A DNA stretch of 58,855 nucleotides from assembly GCA_022796475.1 (NCBI GenBank), contig JAAWIS010000010.1, forward strand, positions 1 through 58,855, read 5' to 3'. Made by a program: the position numbers and the translations under genes. The notes under the pieces were generated by a model, which saw only the letters and a list, made by a program, of their open reading frames with translations, ran no database searches and was not told the DNA's origin. This document shows positions 7,284 to 16,061 of the stretch, piece after piece (the first letter of the stretch is position 1; each line of letters begins with the position of its first letter). This DNA is from Lachnospiraceae bacterium (GTDB lineage Bacteria > Bacillota > Clostridia > Lachnospirales > Lachnospiraceae).

Positions 7284-8252
7284 TTACGGGCCTGAGAGCC
7301 GCTCTTGTAAAAGCTGTGTCATTTCCTCTAAGGTATTTACCTGATTAATGGCATTCCGCAAGGCGGCTGAATGAGGCAGTCCTGCCGTATACCAGGCCAT
7401 ATGCTTGCGCATTTCCCGCATGGCAGTATGTTCACCTTTATACTCACTCAAAAGGATGCCATGGCGTAAAATCATTTCTTTTATTTCCTCAAGCGTTGGT
7501 TTTGGAAGCAGTTGGCCCGTTTCCAGATAATGAAGGGCAGAAGAAAAAATCCAGGGATTCCCCTTTGCTCCTCTGCCAATCATAACTCCGTCACAGCCTG
7601 TTTCTTCCATCATCCGTTTTGCGTCCTGAGGGGCAAACACATCTCCATTTCCGATTACCGGAATCCTGACTGCCTCTTTTACCTGGCGGATGATGTCCCA
7701 GTCTGCCTTTCCGGAGTAATACTGTTCCCTGGTCCGCCCATGGACCGCCACTGCCGACACACCGCAGCTTTCCGCAATTTTAGCGATTTCTACTGCATTT
7801 GTCTGTCCCTCATAAAACCCTTTCCGAAATTTAACGGTTACTGGTTTTTTTACGTGCCTTACCATAGCAGTGAAAATCTGCTCTGCCTTTTTTGGATCCT
7901 TCATCAGTGCAGAGCCTTCCCCGTTATTTACAATTTTCGGAACCGGACATCCCATATTAAAGTCAATCACATCGTAAGGGCCTTCTTCCATCTCTGCCGC
8001 AATTTCTCCCAGGATCTCTGGATCCGAACCGAAAAGCTGAACTGCCACAGGCCCCTCTGCTTTGCTTACCTGAAGCAGCGCCTGAGTGTTTTTGTTGCGG
8101 TAAAGAATTGCCTTTGCGCTAACCATCTCTGTCACAGCCATGCCGCATCCCTGCTCCCTGCAAAGAACACGATAAGGCAAATCAGTTACTCCGGCCATAG
8201 GAGCTAAAATAAGATTGCAGTCCAACGCAACATTTCCAATTTTCAGATTCAT
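7284..8252 (-). CDS. dusB: tRNA-dihydrouridine synthase
   Basis: FMN/NADPH-dependent enzyme that reduces uridines in the tRNA D-loop, in the cytoplasm. The 322-residue TIM barrel has LAPMAGVTDLPYR at the N-terminus, VTEMVSAK, DFNMGCPVPKI containing the family Cys (GCP), VTVKFRKGF, HGRTREQYYSG, and IPVIGNGD plus GRGAKGNPW for phosphate binding. Its ATG overlaps the stop of the upstream gene (8249-8641) by four bases, so the two are translationally coupled. In related genomes the same short partner precedes dusB (from memory). The 3' end holds an imperfect hairpin but no clear terminator. Confidence 0.93.
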   Translation of the reverse strand: MNLKIGNVALDCNLILAPMAGVTDLPYRVLCREQGCGMAVTEMVSAKAILYRNKNTQALLQVSKAEGPVAVQLFGSDPEILGEIAAEMEEGPYDVIDFNMGCPVPKIVNNGEGSALMKDPKKAEQIFTAMVRHVKKPVTVKFRKGFYEGQTNAVEIAKIAESCGVSAVAVHGRTREQYYSGKADWDIIRQVKEAVRIPVIGNGDVFAPQDAKRMMEETGCDGVMIGRGAKGNPWIFSSALHYLETGQLLPKPTLEEIKEMILRHGILLSEYKGEHTAMREMRKHMAWYTAGLPHSAALRNAINQVNTLEEMTQLLQERLSGP

Positions 8253-8641
8253 ACTCCCTTCTCTCCGTCAAATTCTGGCATCTCTTTTCCCAGAATAAAT
8301 ACTTGATAAAACAGCTCCAGACTTTCTAAAAGCTCCCGTTTTTCCCGCTGGTACTGTCTGATTTTCAGCTCACTTCCAATCTCGTCAAACAGATAATCCT
8401 GGTCATGGACTTCCACACGAAACTCCAAACTGCCTTCCGGAGAAAATTCCAGAATCAGCACACCGCCTACATCCTCTGTAAAAAGCACACACAAAATCTG
8501 AAGCTCCTGCTGAATGCTTTCCGGAAGCTTTCCAAAGCTGGGATTAAAGTAATATTTCTGTTCATAAGAATTCGCTCCGCAAAGTACGATCCGATTCTCT
8601 GATTCTTCCATGGAGTTCTGATTTTCACTCTGGTTTTCCAT
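8249..8641 (-). CDS. Conserved acidic 130-residue protein, probable DUF6145 family
   Basis: Unknown function. The acidic, Gln-rich N-terminus is followed by a conserved-looking core (RIVLCGANSYEQKYYFNP, then ELQILCVLFTEDVGGVLILEF) and a C-terminal helix rich in Arg/Glu. There are no membrane segments or catalytic motifs. Assignment to DUF6145, a Lachnospiraceae family I associate with dusB, is from memory and should be treated as probable. Overlap with dusB by ATGA indicates a two-gene operon. The putative ribosome site GGAG is rather far (about 14 bases) from the ATG. Confidence 0.7.
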   Translation of the reverse strand: MENQSENQNSMEESENRIVLCGANSYEQKYYFNPSFGKLPESIQQELQILCVLFTEDVGGVLILEFSPEGSLEFRVEVHDQDYLFDEIGSELKIRQYQREKRELLESLELFYQVFILGKEMPEFDGEKGV

Positions 8642-8677
8642 ATAGTTTCCGCGCTCCTTTTATCATTACTTCTATGT

Positions 8678-8877
8678 TATGATACCAGGGTCAAAAGGTC
8701 TAAAATCTGATGCAAGCTTGCCTGCAAGAGGATTTTTGAACTTGGGACCCGCCAAAAACATGAAAAAGCAGCCCGAACAGGGCGGATTTTGAATGTTTTT
8801 GAGGATTGCGGGAGTACAAAGTACGGAGCAATCCGGTATCAGAGGGGTCAAAACACCTTTTGACCCCAACATCATGT
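8678..8877. repeat. Non-coding element of about 200 bp with inverted ends and internal hairpins
   Basis: The ends carry inverted GGGTCAAAAGGT (8688-8699 and the complement at 8855-8866), each next to an ATGAT-type sequence. Inside are a perfect 10-bp hairpin (GGGGTCAAAA at 8844-8853 with its complement) and a GGATTGC...GTAC-AAA-GTAC...GCAATCC double stem (about 8803-8834). The only long frame is a low-complexity shadow. It looks like a miniature mobile or interspersed repeat, but only one copy is in the window and no target duplication is obvious. Confidence 0.5.
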
Positions 8878-8911
8878 TATTAAGCCAAATTAAGGCAGCA
8901 GATAATTGCAA

Positions 8912-8937
8912 AGCGCCGTAAGCATACTTACGGCGCT
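8912..8937 (-). terminator. Hairpin at the 3' end of pfkA
   Basis: Perfect 11-bp stem (AGCGCCGTAAG with its complement) and loop CATA, 27 bases after the pfkA stop. The downstream tract on the minus strand is TTGCAATTAT, a weak U-run, so termination efficiency is uncertain. Confidence 0.55.
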
Positions 8938-8963
8938 AAATAAACAATCTCACAGCCAGCCAT

Positions 8964-9938
8964 TTATCGAACCAGCATCTTAAAGATCTCGTATTGATCT
9001 TCCGGAATATCTTTCTTCATGCTCAGAGCTTCCTGAATATCAAAATCAACATAAGCCCCATTCTTATAAGCTACAACCCGGTTGCTCTTCCCTTCTGCCA
9101 GCAAAAGAGCTGCTTTTGCCCCCATAATAGATGCATAAACACGGTCTTTGCAAGTAGGAGTACCTCCACGCTGCATGTGCCCTAAGATAGTGGCACGGGT
9201 TTCGATTCCGGTAGCAGCCTCGATACGCCTTGCCATTGAAGTAGAATGTCCGATTCCCTCTGCATTAATAATAATATTATGCTTTTTGCCTCTCTTACGG
9301 TTGTCAATAATCCGGTTAATCAGTGCCTGCTCATTGCCGTCATAGCGCTCCGGAAGCAGAATGTCTTCTGCACCATTTGCAAAACCGCACCATAATGCAA
9401 TATAACCTGCATTCCGCCCCATAACCTCGATGATAGAGCAGCGCTCATGGGAAGTGGACGTATCACGAACTTTATCGATAGCTTCCATAGCCGTGTTTAC
9501 TGCTGTGTCAAAGCCAATGGTATACTCGCTGCATGCAATATCCAAATCAATAGTTCCCGGAACGCCTATGGTATTAATCCCAAGGGCTGCAAGCTTTCCT
9601 GCGCCGCGGAAAGATCCGTCGCCGCCGATTACCACGATCCCGTCAATTCCGTGCTTTCTGCAGATTTCAGCGCCCAGCTCCTGTCCTTCCGGCGTAGTAA
9701 ACTCCATACATCTGGCAGTATATAAAATGGTGCCGCCGCGATGCATAATATCCGATACGCTGGTACTGTCCATGTCCACAATCTCTTCTGAAAGAAGACC
9801 TGCATATCCTCTCATAATACCCTTAACTTTTAATCCTTCATGGATGGCCGTCCGCACTACCGCGCGGATGGCCGCATTCATGCCGGGCGCATCGCCGCCG
9901 CTGGTTAATACGCCAATTGTCTTTACTACCTTTGCCAT
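8964..9938 (-). CDS. pfkA: ATP-dependent 6-phosphofructokinase
   Basis: Committed glycolytic step, phosphorylating fructose 6-phosphate with ATP. The 324 residues match bacterial PfkA in length. Motifs are GVLTSGGDAPGMNAAIR, GGDGSFRGA (Gly at the ATP discriminator), PGTIDLDI, EVMGRNAGYIAL, and GHMQRGGTPTCKDR. The usual TIDNDI is TIDLDI here: the catalytic Asp is kept but the following Asn is Leu. The ATG has GGAGGG eight bases upstream. It follows dnaE on the same strand with a 160-bp gap that contains an inverted repeat and possibly its own promoter. Confidence 0.95.
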   Translation of the reverse strand: MAKVVKTIGVLTSGGDAPGMNAAIRAVVRTAIHEGLKVKGIMRGYAGLLSEEIVDMDSTSVSDIMHRGGTILYTARCMEFTTPEGQELGAEICRKHGIDGIVVIGGDGSFRGAGKLAALGINTIGVPGTIDLDIACSEYTIGFDTAVNTAMEAIDKVRDTSTSHERCSIIEVMGRNAGYIALWCGFANGAEDILLPERYDGNEQALINRIIDNRKRGKKHNIIINAEGIGHSTSMARRIEAATGIETRATILGHMQRGGTPTCKDRVYASIMGAKAALLLAEGKSNRVVAYKNGAYVDFDIQEALSMKKDIPEDQYEIFKMLVR

Positions 9939-9997
9939 AGCTTTACCCTCCTGATATGAGAATCTATATCAACTTGTATATTTGATCATTCAAATTC

Positions 9998-10071
9998 TAA
10001 TGCCAGAGCGTGTCTGAAAATTCATTCTTCAGAGTTTCACCAGATAGAATGGGGGCAGTACACTGGCATTA
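9998..10071. repeat. 74-bp inverted-repeat element between dnaE and pfkA
   Basis: Nine-base perfect inverted ends, TAATGCCAG (9998-10006) and CTGGCATTA (10063-10071), enclose a further TCTGAA/TTCAGA pairing. It may be a small repeat element, a weak terminator after dnaE, or a regulatory site upstream of pfkA. No direct target duplication was found. Confidence 0.4.
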
Positions 10072-10099
10072 CTTGTTTTTACATTTATACATGAATATC

Positions 10100-13000
10100 T
10101 TAACCCATTTTTCTTCCTATTTCAATCCTTTTTTCCACCAGTCTGATATTTTTTTCACCAAGTATTTTCGTCAACTTATCCAATAGCTGTGAATCGGCTC
10201 TCACATTCCAGTTAGAGGGCAGAATTTTCTTCGCTTTTTCCTGTTTTAAGTACAAGATTACAGAATCCTGTCCCTCTTTGCTGCGCAAAAGTTCAAACAG
10301 CTCCTGCTCTTTCAAACGGCAGCTTTCCAGGTTTTCAAACTGAATCCACAGTTCTCTGGGCACCTCCTCAAACGGCACAACACGGCTGCATATTAATTTT
10401 CCCACCGGATCTTCACCTAAAGAAACCCGTCCCTGGATAAACAGCTTTTCATCCTGAGCAAATAATTCCCTCTGGCCTTCATAAATATTGGGAAATACCA
10501 AAACTTCCACAGAGCCAAGCATATCTTCTAAGGTAACAAAGGCCATCATTTGATTTTTTCTGGTAGTTTTTACAGTCTTGCCAGTTACCATGCCTCCTAT
10601 GGTAACGGTGGATCCATCCATCACCCTTGCCTGATCCGTTTCCTCATCCACAATAAAATCGGCTGATGTGGCTGTAATATTTTTCCTCCATATCCCTTCA
10701 TAAGCATCCATGGGATGGCCGCTTACATAAATGCCCAACGTTTCTTTTTCAAAGGCCAAAAGCTCTTCTTTCGGGTATTCCTCTGCCTTTGGGAACTGGA
10801 TTCGGAAATCATCCTTCGTGTCCTCATCTGCAAAATCAAACAGGCTGAGCTGCCCTGTCATGGCCGTTTTCTTTTCCTTACTTTTCTGTTCTAAAATTTC
10901 CGGGGCAACCATCATCTTCTGCCTCCTGTTTCCCGGCATGGAATCCAAGGCCCCGGATTTAATGAAATTCTCAATTGTCTTCCGGTTTACTTCTTTATTG
11001 CTCATTCGGCTGACAAATTCTTCTATGGAAGAAAAGAAACCATTTTGTTCTCTCTCTTTTACGATGGAATCTACCACTGACTTTCCCACGCTTTTTATAG
11101 CAGAAAGGCCATACCGGATTGCCTTTCCTGATACAGTAAAGCCGCTCTCCCCTTCATTAATATCCGGAGGCAGGATGGAAATCCCCATTTGACGGCAGGT
11201 TAAGATATACTCTGCAGCCTTATTCCCACTATCCATTACAGATGTCATAAGGGCCGCCATAAATTCCAGCGGATAGTAATATTTCAGATACGCTGTCTGA
11301 TACGCCACCACTGCGTAACATGCTGCATGGGATTTATTAAAGGCGTATTTTGCAAAATCAATCATTTCATCGTAAATCATATTTGCAGTTTCCTCGCTGA
11401 TCCCGTTTGCAATACAGCCGGTTACATTTTCTTCCTTATTTCCATATACAAAATTCTTCCGCTCCTTTTCCATCACAGCCGTTTTCTTTTTGGACATGGC
11501 GCGGCGCACCAAATCGCTCCGCCCCATGGTATATCCAGCCAGATCCCGGACGATCTGCATTACCTGCTCCTGATACACAATGCATCCGTAAGTTGGCTTT
11601 AAAATAGACTCCAATTGAGGGCAGTCATAGGTAATTGCACTTTTGTCATTTTTTCCTTTCAGATACTTAGGAATAAAATCCATAGGTCCCGGACGGTACA
11701 GAGAAATACCTGCAATGATATCTTCCAGGTTCTCTGGCTTTAGCTCCTTCATAAACCCTTTCATGCCGCCGCTTTCTAACTGGAACACCCCTTCTGTTTT
11801 TCCGGTTCCGATAGAATCCAATACATTTTTATCATTATAGTCAATCTGATCCATATCCAGACGGATCCCATAATTTTTCTCTACCTGATAAACTGCATTA
11901 TGAATCACAGTCAAGGTTCGAAGGCCTAAAAAGTCCATTTTCAGCAATCCAAGCTCTTCCAGTGTAGTCATTGTAAACTGGGTTGTAATCGTTCCGTCAG
12001 CCGCCCGGCTTAAGGGAACGTATTCATCTACGGAAGTCCGGCTGATTACCACTCCTGCTGCATGCATGGAAGTATGTCTTGGCAGTCCTTCCAGCCGCTT
12101 TGACATGTCAATTAAGTATTTTACCTGATCATCACTTTCATAAGCCTTCCGGAGATCCGGACTTTCCCTTAAAGCACGCTCTAAGGTCATTCCTAAATCT
12201 CTCGGAATCATTTTGGCAATGGCATCACATTGGGCATAGGGATAGTCCAGAACCCTTCCTACGTCCCGAATCACGCCTTTAGCTGCCAGCGTACCGAAGG
12301 TAACAATCTGCACCACCTGATCCGCTCCGTATTTGCCAACCACATAATCGATCACTTCCTGCCTCCGCTCAAAGCAGAAATCAATATCAATATCCGGCAT
12401 GGAAATCCGTTCCGGATTAAGGAAACGTTCAAACAGCAAATCATATCGGATCGGATCAATATCCGTAATTTCCAGACAGTATGACACAAGGCTTCCCGCC
12501 GCTGAGCCCCTTCCGGGACCTACAGGAATATCCTTAGAACGGGCGAAATGGATAAAATCCCACACAATTAAAAAGTAATCTACATATCCCATTGTATGAA
12601 TCACGTTTAATTCATAGTCCAGACGCTGGCGAAGGGTCTGAAAGTCATTGGGGTATCTGCGGCTTAAACCTTCTGTGCACAGACGGTTTAAATAGCTCCA
12701 GGAGGTTTCTCCCTGGGGCACTTCAAACTTTGGAAGCTTTGTTACGCCGAATTCAATCTCCACGTTGCACCGCTCTGCAATCTTTGCTGTATTATCCAAA
12801 GCTTCCTTGGCATAGGGAAACAAAGCCCGCATTTCTTCCTCAGATTTCATATAATACTGCCCGCCTTCATAGCGCATCCTGTTTTCGTCTGCAACCTTTT
12901 TCCCGGTCTGGATGCACAAAAGGATGTCATGGGCATTGGCATCTTCTGCGTAGATGTAGTGAATGTCATTGGTAGCTACCAACTCCATGGAAAGTTCCCG

Positions 13001-13582
13001 GCCAAGGCGAAGAAGGCCCTGATTTACTGTATTCTGAGCTGGAATTCCATGGTCTTGAAGTTCCAGGAAAAAATTTCCTTTCCCAAATATTTCTTCATAG
13101 TGAAGAGCCGATTTCTTAGCTTCCTCATACCTTCCCCGTTCCAGATACCGCTGTACTTCCCCTGCCAGGCAGGCGCTTAAAGCGATAATCCCCTCATGAT
13201 ATTTCGAGAGGATTTCATAGTCCACTCTGGGACGGTAATAAAAACCGTCTACAAAGCCTTTTGACACAATTTTCATCAAGTTTTGATAGCCCTGGTTATT
13301 CTCTGCCAGAAGAACCAGATGATAATACCGGTCTTCCCCGCTTACGGTTTCCCGGTCAAACCGGGAGCCAGGCGCCACATACACCTCACATCCGATAATG
13401 GGTTTGATCCCTGCTTCTAAAGCCCCGCGGTAAAAATCTATCACCCCGTACATTACCCCATGATCGGTAATGGCAAGGCTGTCCATCCCAAGCTCCTTGG
13501 CCCGGACAGCAATTTCTTTTATCTTGCTGGAGCCATCCAAAAGGCTGTATTCCGTATGAACATGCAAATGGGTAAATGCCAT
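10100..13582 (-). CDS. dnaE: DNA polymerase III alpha subunit (DnaE type)
   Basis: Replicative polymerase subunit of 1160 residues. Domains in order: PHP (HLHVHTEYSLLDG at residue 4 onward, GVIDFYRGA), palm and catalytic core (GPGRGSAAGSLVSY, and PDIDIDF with catalytic aspartates near 400), thumb and fingers (LYRPGPMDFIP, YQEQVMQI), tandem helix-hairpin-helix region (INEGESGFTV, GLSAIKSVG) and an OB-fold (VTIGGMVTGKTVKTTRKNQMMAF). The start is ATG 13582 with AGGAGGA upstream; the frame extends 32 codons further but those are unlike the family. There is no 3'-5' exonuclease domain, as expected for DnaE rather than PolC. Just upstream is the terminator of the crh-like operon. Confidence 0.96.
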   Translation of the reverse strand: MAFTHLHVHTEYSLLDGSSKIKEIAVRAKELGMDSLAITDHGVMYGVIDFYRGALEAGIKPIIGCEVYVAPGSRFDRETVSGEDRYYHLVLLAENNQGYQNLMKIVSKGFVDGFYYRPRVDYEILSKYHEGIIALSACLAGEVQRYLERGRYEEAKKSALHYEEIFGKGNFFLELQDHGIPAQNTVNQGLLRLGRELSMELVATNDIHYIYAEDANAHDILLCIQTGKKVADENRMRYEGGQYYMKSEEEMRALFPYAKEALDNTAKIAERCNVEIEFGVTKLPKFEVPQGETSWSYLNRLCTEGLSRRYPNDFQTLRQRLDYELNVIHTMGYVDYFLIVWDFIHFARSKDIPVGPGRGSAAGSLVSYCLEITDIDPIRYDLLFERFLNPERISMPDIDIDFCFERRQEVIDYVVGKYGADQVVQIVTFGTLAAKGVIRDVGRVLDYPYAQCDAIAKMIPRDLGMTLERALRESPDLRKAYESDDQVKYLIDMSKRLEGLPRHTSMHAAGVVISRTSVDEYVPLSRAADGTITTQFTMTTLEELGLLKMDFLGLRTLTVIHNAVYQVEKNYGIRLDMDQIDYNDKNVLDSIGTGKTEGVFQLESGGMKGFMKELKPENLEDIIAGISLYRPGPMDFIPKYLKGKNDKSAITYDCPQLESILKPTYGCIVYQEQVMQIVRDLAGYTMGRSDLVRRAMSKKKTAVMEKERKNFVYGNKEENVTGCIANGISEETANMIYDEMIDFAKYAFNKSHAACYAVVAYQTAYLKYYYPLEFMAALMTSVMDSGNKAAEYILTCRQMGISILPPDINEGESGFTVSGKAIRYGLSAIKSVGKSVVDSIVKEREQNGFFSSIEEFVSRMSNKEVNRKTIENFIKSGALDSMPGNRRQKMMVAPEILEQKSKEKKTAMTGQLSLFDFADEDTKDDFRIQFPKAEEYPKEELLAFEKETLGIYVSGHPMDAYEGIWRKNITATSADFIVDEETDQARVMDGSTVTIGGMVTGKTVKTTRKNQMMAFVTLEDMLGSVEVLVFPNIYEGQRELFAQDEKLFIQGRVSLGEDPVGKLICSRVVPFEEVPRELWIQFENLESCRLKEQELFELLRSKEGQDSVILYLKQEKAKKILPSNWNVRADSQLLDKLTKILGEKNIRLVEKRIEIGRKMG

Positions 13583-13640
13583 AGATGAAATCCTCCTATT
13601 CTTGAGTAAAGTATACCATATCCATCCAATTCCCACCACA

Positions 13641-13666
13641 AAAAAACACGCTTGCGCGTGTTTTTT
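13641..13666 (-). terminator. Terminator of the crh-like/whiA operon
   Basis: AAAAAACACGC and GCGTGTTTTTT form an 11-bp stem around TTGC. The A/T runs on both sides make it potentially bidirectional. It sits between the stop of the HPr-family gene and the dnaE start. Confidence 0.85.
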
Positions 13667-13715
13667 ATGAAAAGCCAATTCCCCCAGCTCATTATTCCTA
13701 GTTTTGTTTCACTTG

Positions 13716-13970
13716 TTAATTATTTTTTAAGTACTTTTCAATATCCGAAATCGCCTGCTGTTCATCATCACCGTCTGCCATAATTACTAATTCTTCCCCT
13801 GCTGTCAGCCCCAAAGTCATCATACCCATAATACTTTTTGCATTCACCCGCTTAGATTCCGATTCCACGTAAATCCTGCTTTCATACTGGCTTGCCACCT
13901 GTACTAACATCGCAATTGGTCTTGCTTCCAAACCGGATGTGAGTTCAATGGTAACTGTCTTTCTTATCAT
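13716..13970 (-). CDS. Crh-like HPr-family protein with Glu at position 15
   Basis: An 84-residue HPr-fold protein. Numbering matches HPr exactly: the motif normally GLHARPA is GLEARPIA, so the phosphocarrier His15 is Glu15, while AKSIMGMMTLG keeps Ser46, the target of HPr kinase. Crh of Bacillus subtilis also lacks His15 (Gln there) and lies next to whiA, as here. A role in CcpA-type catabolite control rather than sugar transport is therefore inferred. ATG 13970 has GAGGAGG upstream and lies inside the 3' end of whiA (26-base overlap). hprK is four genes upstream on the same strand. Confidence 0.88.
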   Translation of the reverse strand: MIRKTVTIELTSGLEARPIAMLVQVASQYESRIYVESESKRVNAKSIMGMMTLGLTAGEELVIMADGDDEQQAISDIEKYLKNN

Positions 13971-14979
13971 AATTTTCCTCCTCTTTTCCGGACGGTCCCA
14001 CTCCCGTCTCAGTACCCGTTCCATCAGACGCTTTTTCACGCAGAGAATCAGCAATGGCTCCCAGTTTCCTGAATCGGTGATTCACGCCTGACTTCCCTAC
14101 TGGTGGTTTCAGCGACTCTCCCAGTTCTTTCAAAGATGCCTCTGGTTTCTCCAGCCGAAGCCTGGCTATTTCTTCCAGATGAGCCGGCAGCTTTGAAAAA
14201 CCCATAGTGTCACGGATGTACTCAATATCTTTTAATTGCTTTACCGCAGCAGACACGGTTTTGTTAATATTGGCAGTTTCGCAGTTTACCTGACGGTTTA
14301 CCTGTCCTCTCATTTCCTTTACAATCCGAATATTCTCCAGATCCATTAATGCTACAGGAGCCTCCATCACATTTAAAATATCTACGATCTGACTGCCTTC
14401 TTTTAAATAAACAACAAAATATTTCTTCCGGGTTACGATTCTGGCATCTAATCCAAAAGTACCAATGATATCCTGAAGCTGCCTGGCTTTTTCCATAGCT
14501 GTGCAGGCAATTTCAAAATGGTAAGATTTCTTTGGATCATTAATAGAGCCTGACGCAAGAAATGCCCCCCTGATAAAAGCCCGCCTGCAGCAGGCTTTTT
14601 TCACTACCATATTTTTCATAGGTGACAGCACTTCGCCAATCTCTCCGTCTTTCCCTAACAGCTTAGCCGCCATAAGGACTCGTACCGCATCATTATGACT
14701 CCCCACTACTACAGAATAAACGGTGCCTTTTTTTAAATGAAGGCTTTTTCGAATCGAAACATCCGCTATTATATTAAATGTTTTTCCCAATAATGTAAAG
14801 TACTTTCTTGCAACTGCTGCATTTTCCGTATGGATTTTAATGGAAAAGCGATCATCTGCTGATATAACAACCCTTCCGCACAAGCTGATAATAGCGGCAA
14901 GCTCTGCAATCTGGCAGTGTCTGGCCTGGGAAATCTGCCGCGACAGCTCGTCCTTTACCTTTGATGCATATGACACCAT
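13945..14979 (-). CDS. whiA: DNA-binding protein WhiA
   Basis: A 344-residue regulator in which a degenerate LAGLIDADG endonuclease fold (RAFIRGAFLASGSINDPKKSYHFE, EGSQIVDILNVM) is followed by a helix-turn-helix (ASLKELGESLKPPVGKSGVNHR). In Firmicutes it influences cell division and chromosome segregation. After the normal end (RKLGAIADSLREK) about 25 polar residues are added, and these codons overlap the next gene. Its ATG shares one base with the rapZ stop (TAATG). The yvcK/glmR gene that often separates rapZ from whiA is absent. Confidence 0.95.
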   Translation of the reverse strand: MVSYASKVKDELSRQISQARHCQIAELAAIISLCGRVVISADDRFSIKIHTENAAVARKYFTLLGKTFNIIADVSIRKSLHLKKGTVYSVVVGSHNDAVRVLMAAKLLGKDGEIGEVLSPMKNMVVKKACCRRAFIRGAFLASGSINDPKKSYHFEIACTAMEKARQLQDIIGTFGLDARIVTRKKYFVVYLKEGSQIVDILNVMEAPVALMDLENIRIVKEMRGQVNRQVNCETANINKTVSAAVKQLKDIEYIRDTMGFSKLPAHLEEIARLRLEKPEASLKELGESLKPPVGKSGVNHRFRKLGAIADSLREKASDGTGTETGVGPSGKEEENYDKKDSYH

Positions 14980-15869
14980 TATCCCTCTTTCTCTGCCCGC
15001 CTTTTCCAGCCGTCATTTTCAATATCACGGTGGAACAGCTTTACACCATAGCCCGGATGGAGGGCAAGCCAGTGATACAAGGCCCTGGCAATGGTAACGG
15101 AACGGTGCTTTCCACCTGTACAGCCAATACCAATTACTAATTGGTTCTTTCCCTCTGAAATGTAATTAGGAAGCAGAAAGTCCAGCATATCAAAGAGTTT
15201 ATTTAAAAAAAGATCCGCTGTTCCCCCCTGCTTTACATACTCCTGAACTGCCGCCTCTTCTCCTGTCCTTCTTCGCAGATCTTCTACATAGTAAGGATTT
15301 GGAAGAAACCGGACATCAAAGATTAAATCTCCGTCTGTCGGAATCCCGTATTTAAAACCAAAGGAAAGAACTGTAATATATAAATTTTTATAATCCTTTG
15401 CTTCCACAAAAATTTTTTCCAGTTCTTTGCGCAGCTCCCTGGTAAGAAGATGACTGGTATCAATAATAAAGTCGGAGGACTTCTTTAAAAAAGCCAGCCG
15501 CTCCCGCTCCAGTTCGATCCCTTTCTCAATCCGCCCTCCTGCTGCCAAAGGATGCATCCGCCTGGTTTCCTTATAACGCTTAATTAATACCTCATCTCCT
15601 GCATCCAAAAACAGTACCTGGTAACGAACACCCTTTTGCTCCCACCGCTTTAAAACATCCTTTAGCTGAGGCAACTCTTCCCCGCTGCGGATATCAACAC
15701 CAAGAGCAATCTTTTTAATCCCTCCCACATGGTTTAAACTCAGATCCGTAAAGGGATCCACCAGGGATATGGGCAGATTGTCTACGCAGTAATACCCCAT
15801 ATCTTCCAGCATTTTCAGCGCCTGTGTTTTTCCTGCACCGGACATTCCGGTTATAATTACCAGCTTCAT
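14979..15869 (-). CDS. rapZ: RNase adapter / nucleotide-binding protein RapZ
   Basis: A 296-residue P-loop protein. Walker A is GMSGAGKTQ at residues 8-16, and DNLPISLVDPF follows. The C-terminal domain has IGCTGGKHRSVTIA, the site known to bind GlcN-6-P in E. coli RapZ. In E. coli it controls RNase E action on GlmZ; in Firmicutes the role is less defined but linked to cell-wall precursor supply. ATG 15869 is preferred over a GTG nine bases upstream because the GTG lies within the AAGGTGG ribosome site. It is separated from murB by a mobile element. Confidence 0.94.
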   Translation of the reverse strand: MKLVIITGMSGAGKTQALKMLEDMGYYCVDNLPISLVDPFTDLSLNHVGGIKKIALGVDIRSGEELPQLKDVLKRWEQKGVRYQVLFLDAGDEVLIKRYKETRRMHPLAAGGRIEKGIELERERLAFLKKSSDFIIDTSHLLTRELRKELEKIFVEAKDYKNLYITVLSFGFKYGIPTDGDLIFDVRFLPNPYYVEDLRRRTGEEAAVQEYVKQGGTADLFLNKLFDMLDFLLPNYISEGKNQLVIGIGCTGGKHRSVTIARALYHWLALHPGYGVKLFHRDIENDGWKRRAEKEG

Positions 15870-15917
15870 ACCTACCACCTTTCGGCCTTTCTCTTATGCG
15901 GCACTGCCTGAGGATTC

Positions 15918-16061
15918 GTTACTGTTCACAGGCGTCATGTGAACGTAATCCCATATGCCCATTTAGAATCGCCTGCGGCGATGGGGCATATGCTTTGCTC
16001 CCATAACGATATTGGCTCGTGACGAATCAGCGGGGTGATACGTCACGATGGGAACAGTAAC
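15918..16061. mobile_element. 144-bp hairpin element (copy B), murB-rapZ interval
   Basis: Starts GTTACTGTTCACA and ends GGGAACAGTAAC, which are inverted ends. Flanking octamers GAGGATTC (15910-15917) and GAAGATGC (16062-16069) match at 6 of 8 bases, a decayed target duplication. Inside are three hairpins: the end palindrome with TGTGAACGTAAT, a CATATGCCC/GGGGCATATG stem enclosing CGCCTGCGGCG, and CGTGACGaATCA/TGATaCGTCACG. Non-coding. It interrupts an otherwise tight operon. Confidence 0.75.

Noticed and set aside
8672-8911. 79-codon frame on the minus strand between pfkA and the dusB operon
   Set aside because: It lies entirely in the hairpin-rich element, has no ribosome site and reads through both inverted ends.
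12000-13582. dnaE start 32 codons upstream at 13678
   Set aside because: The extra residues cross the upstream terminator hairpin and are not family-like; ATG 13582 has AGGAGGA.
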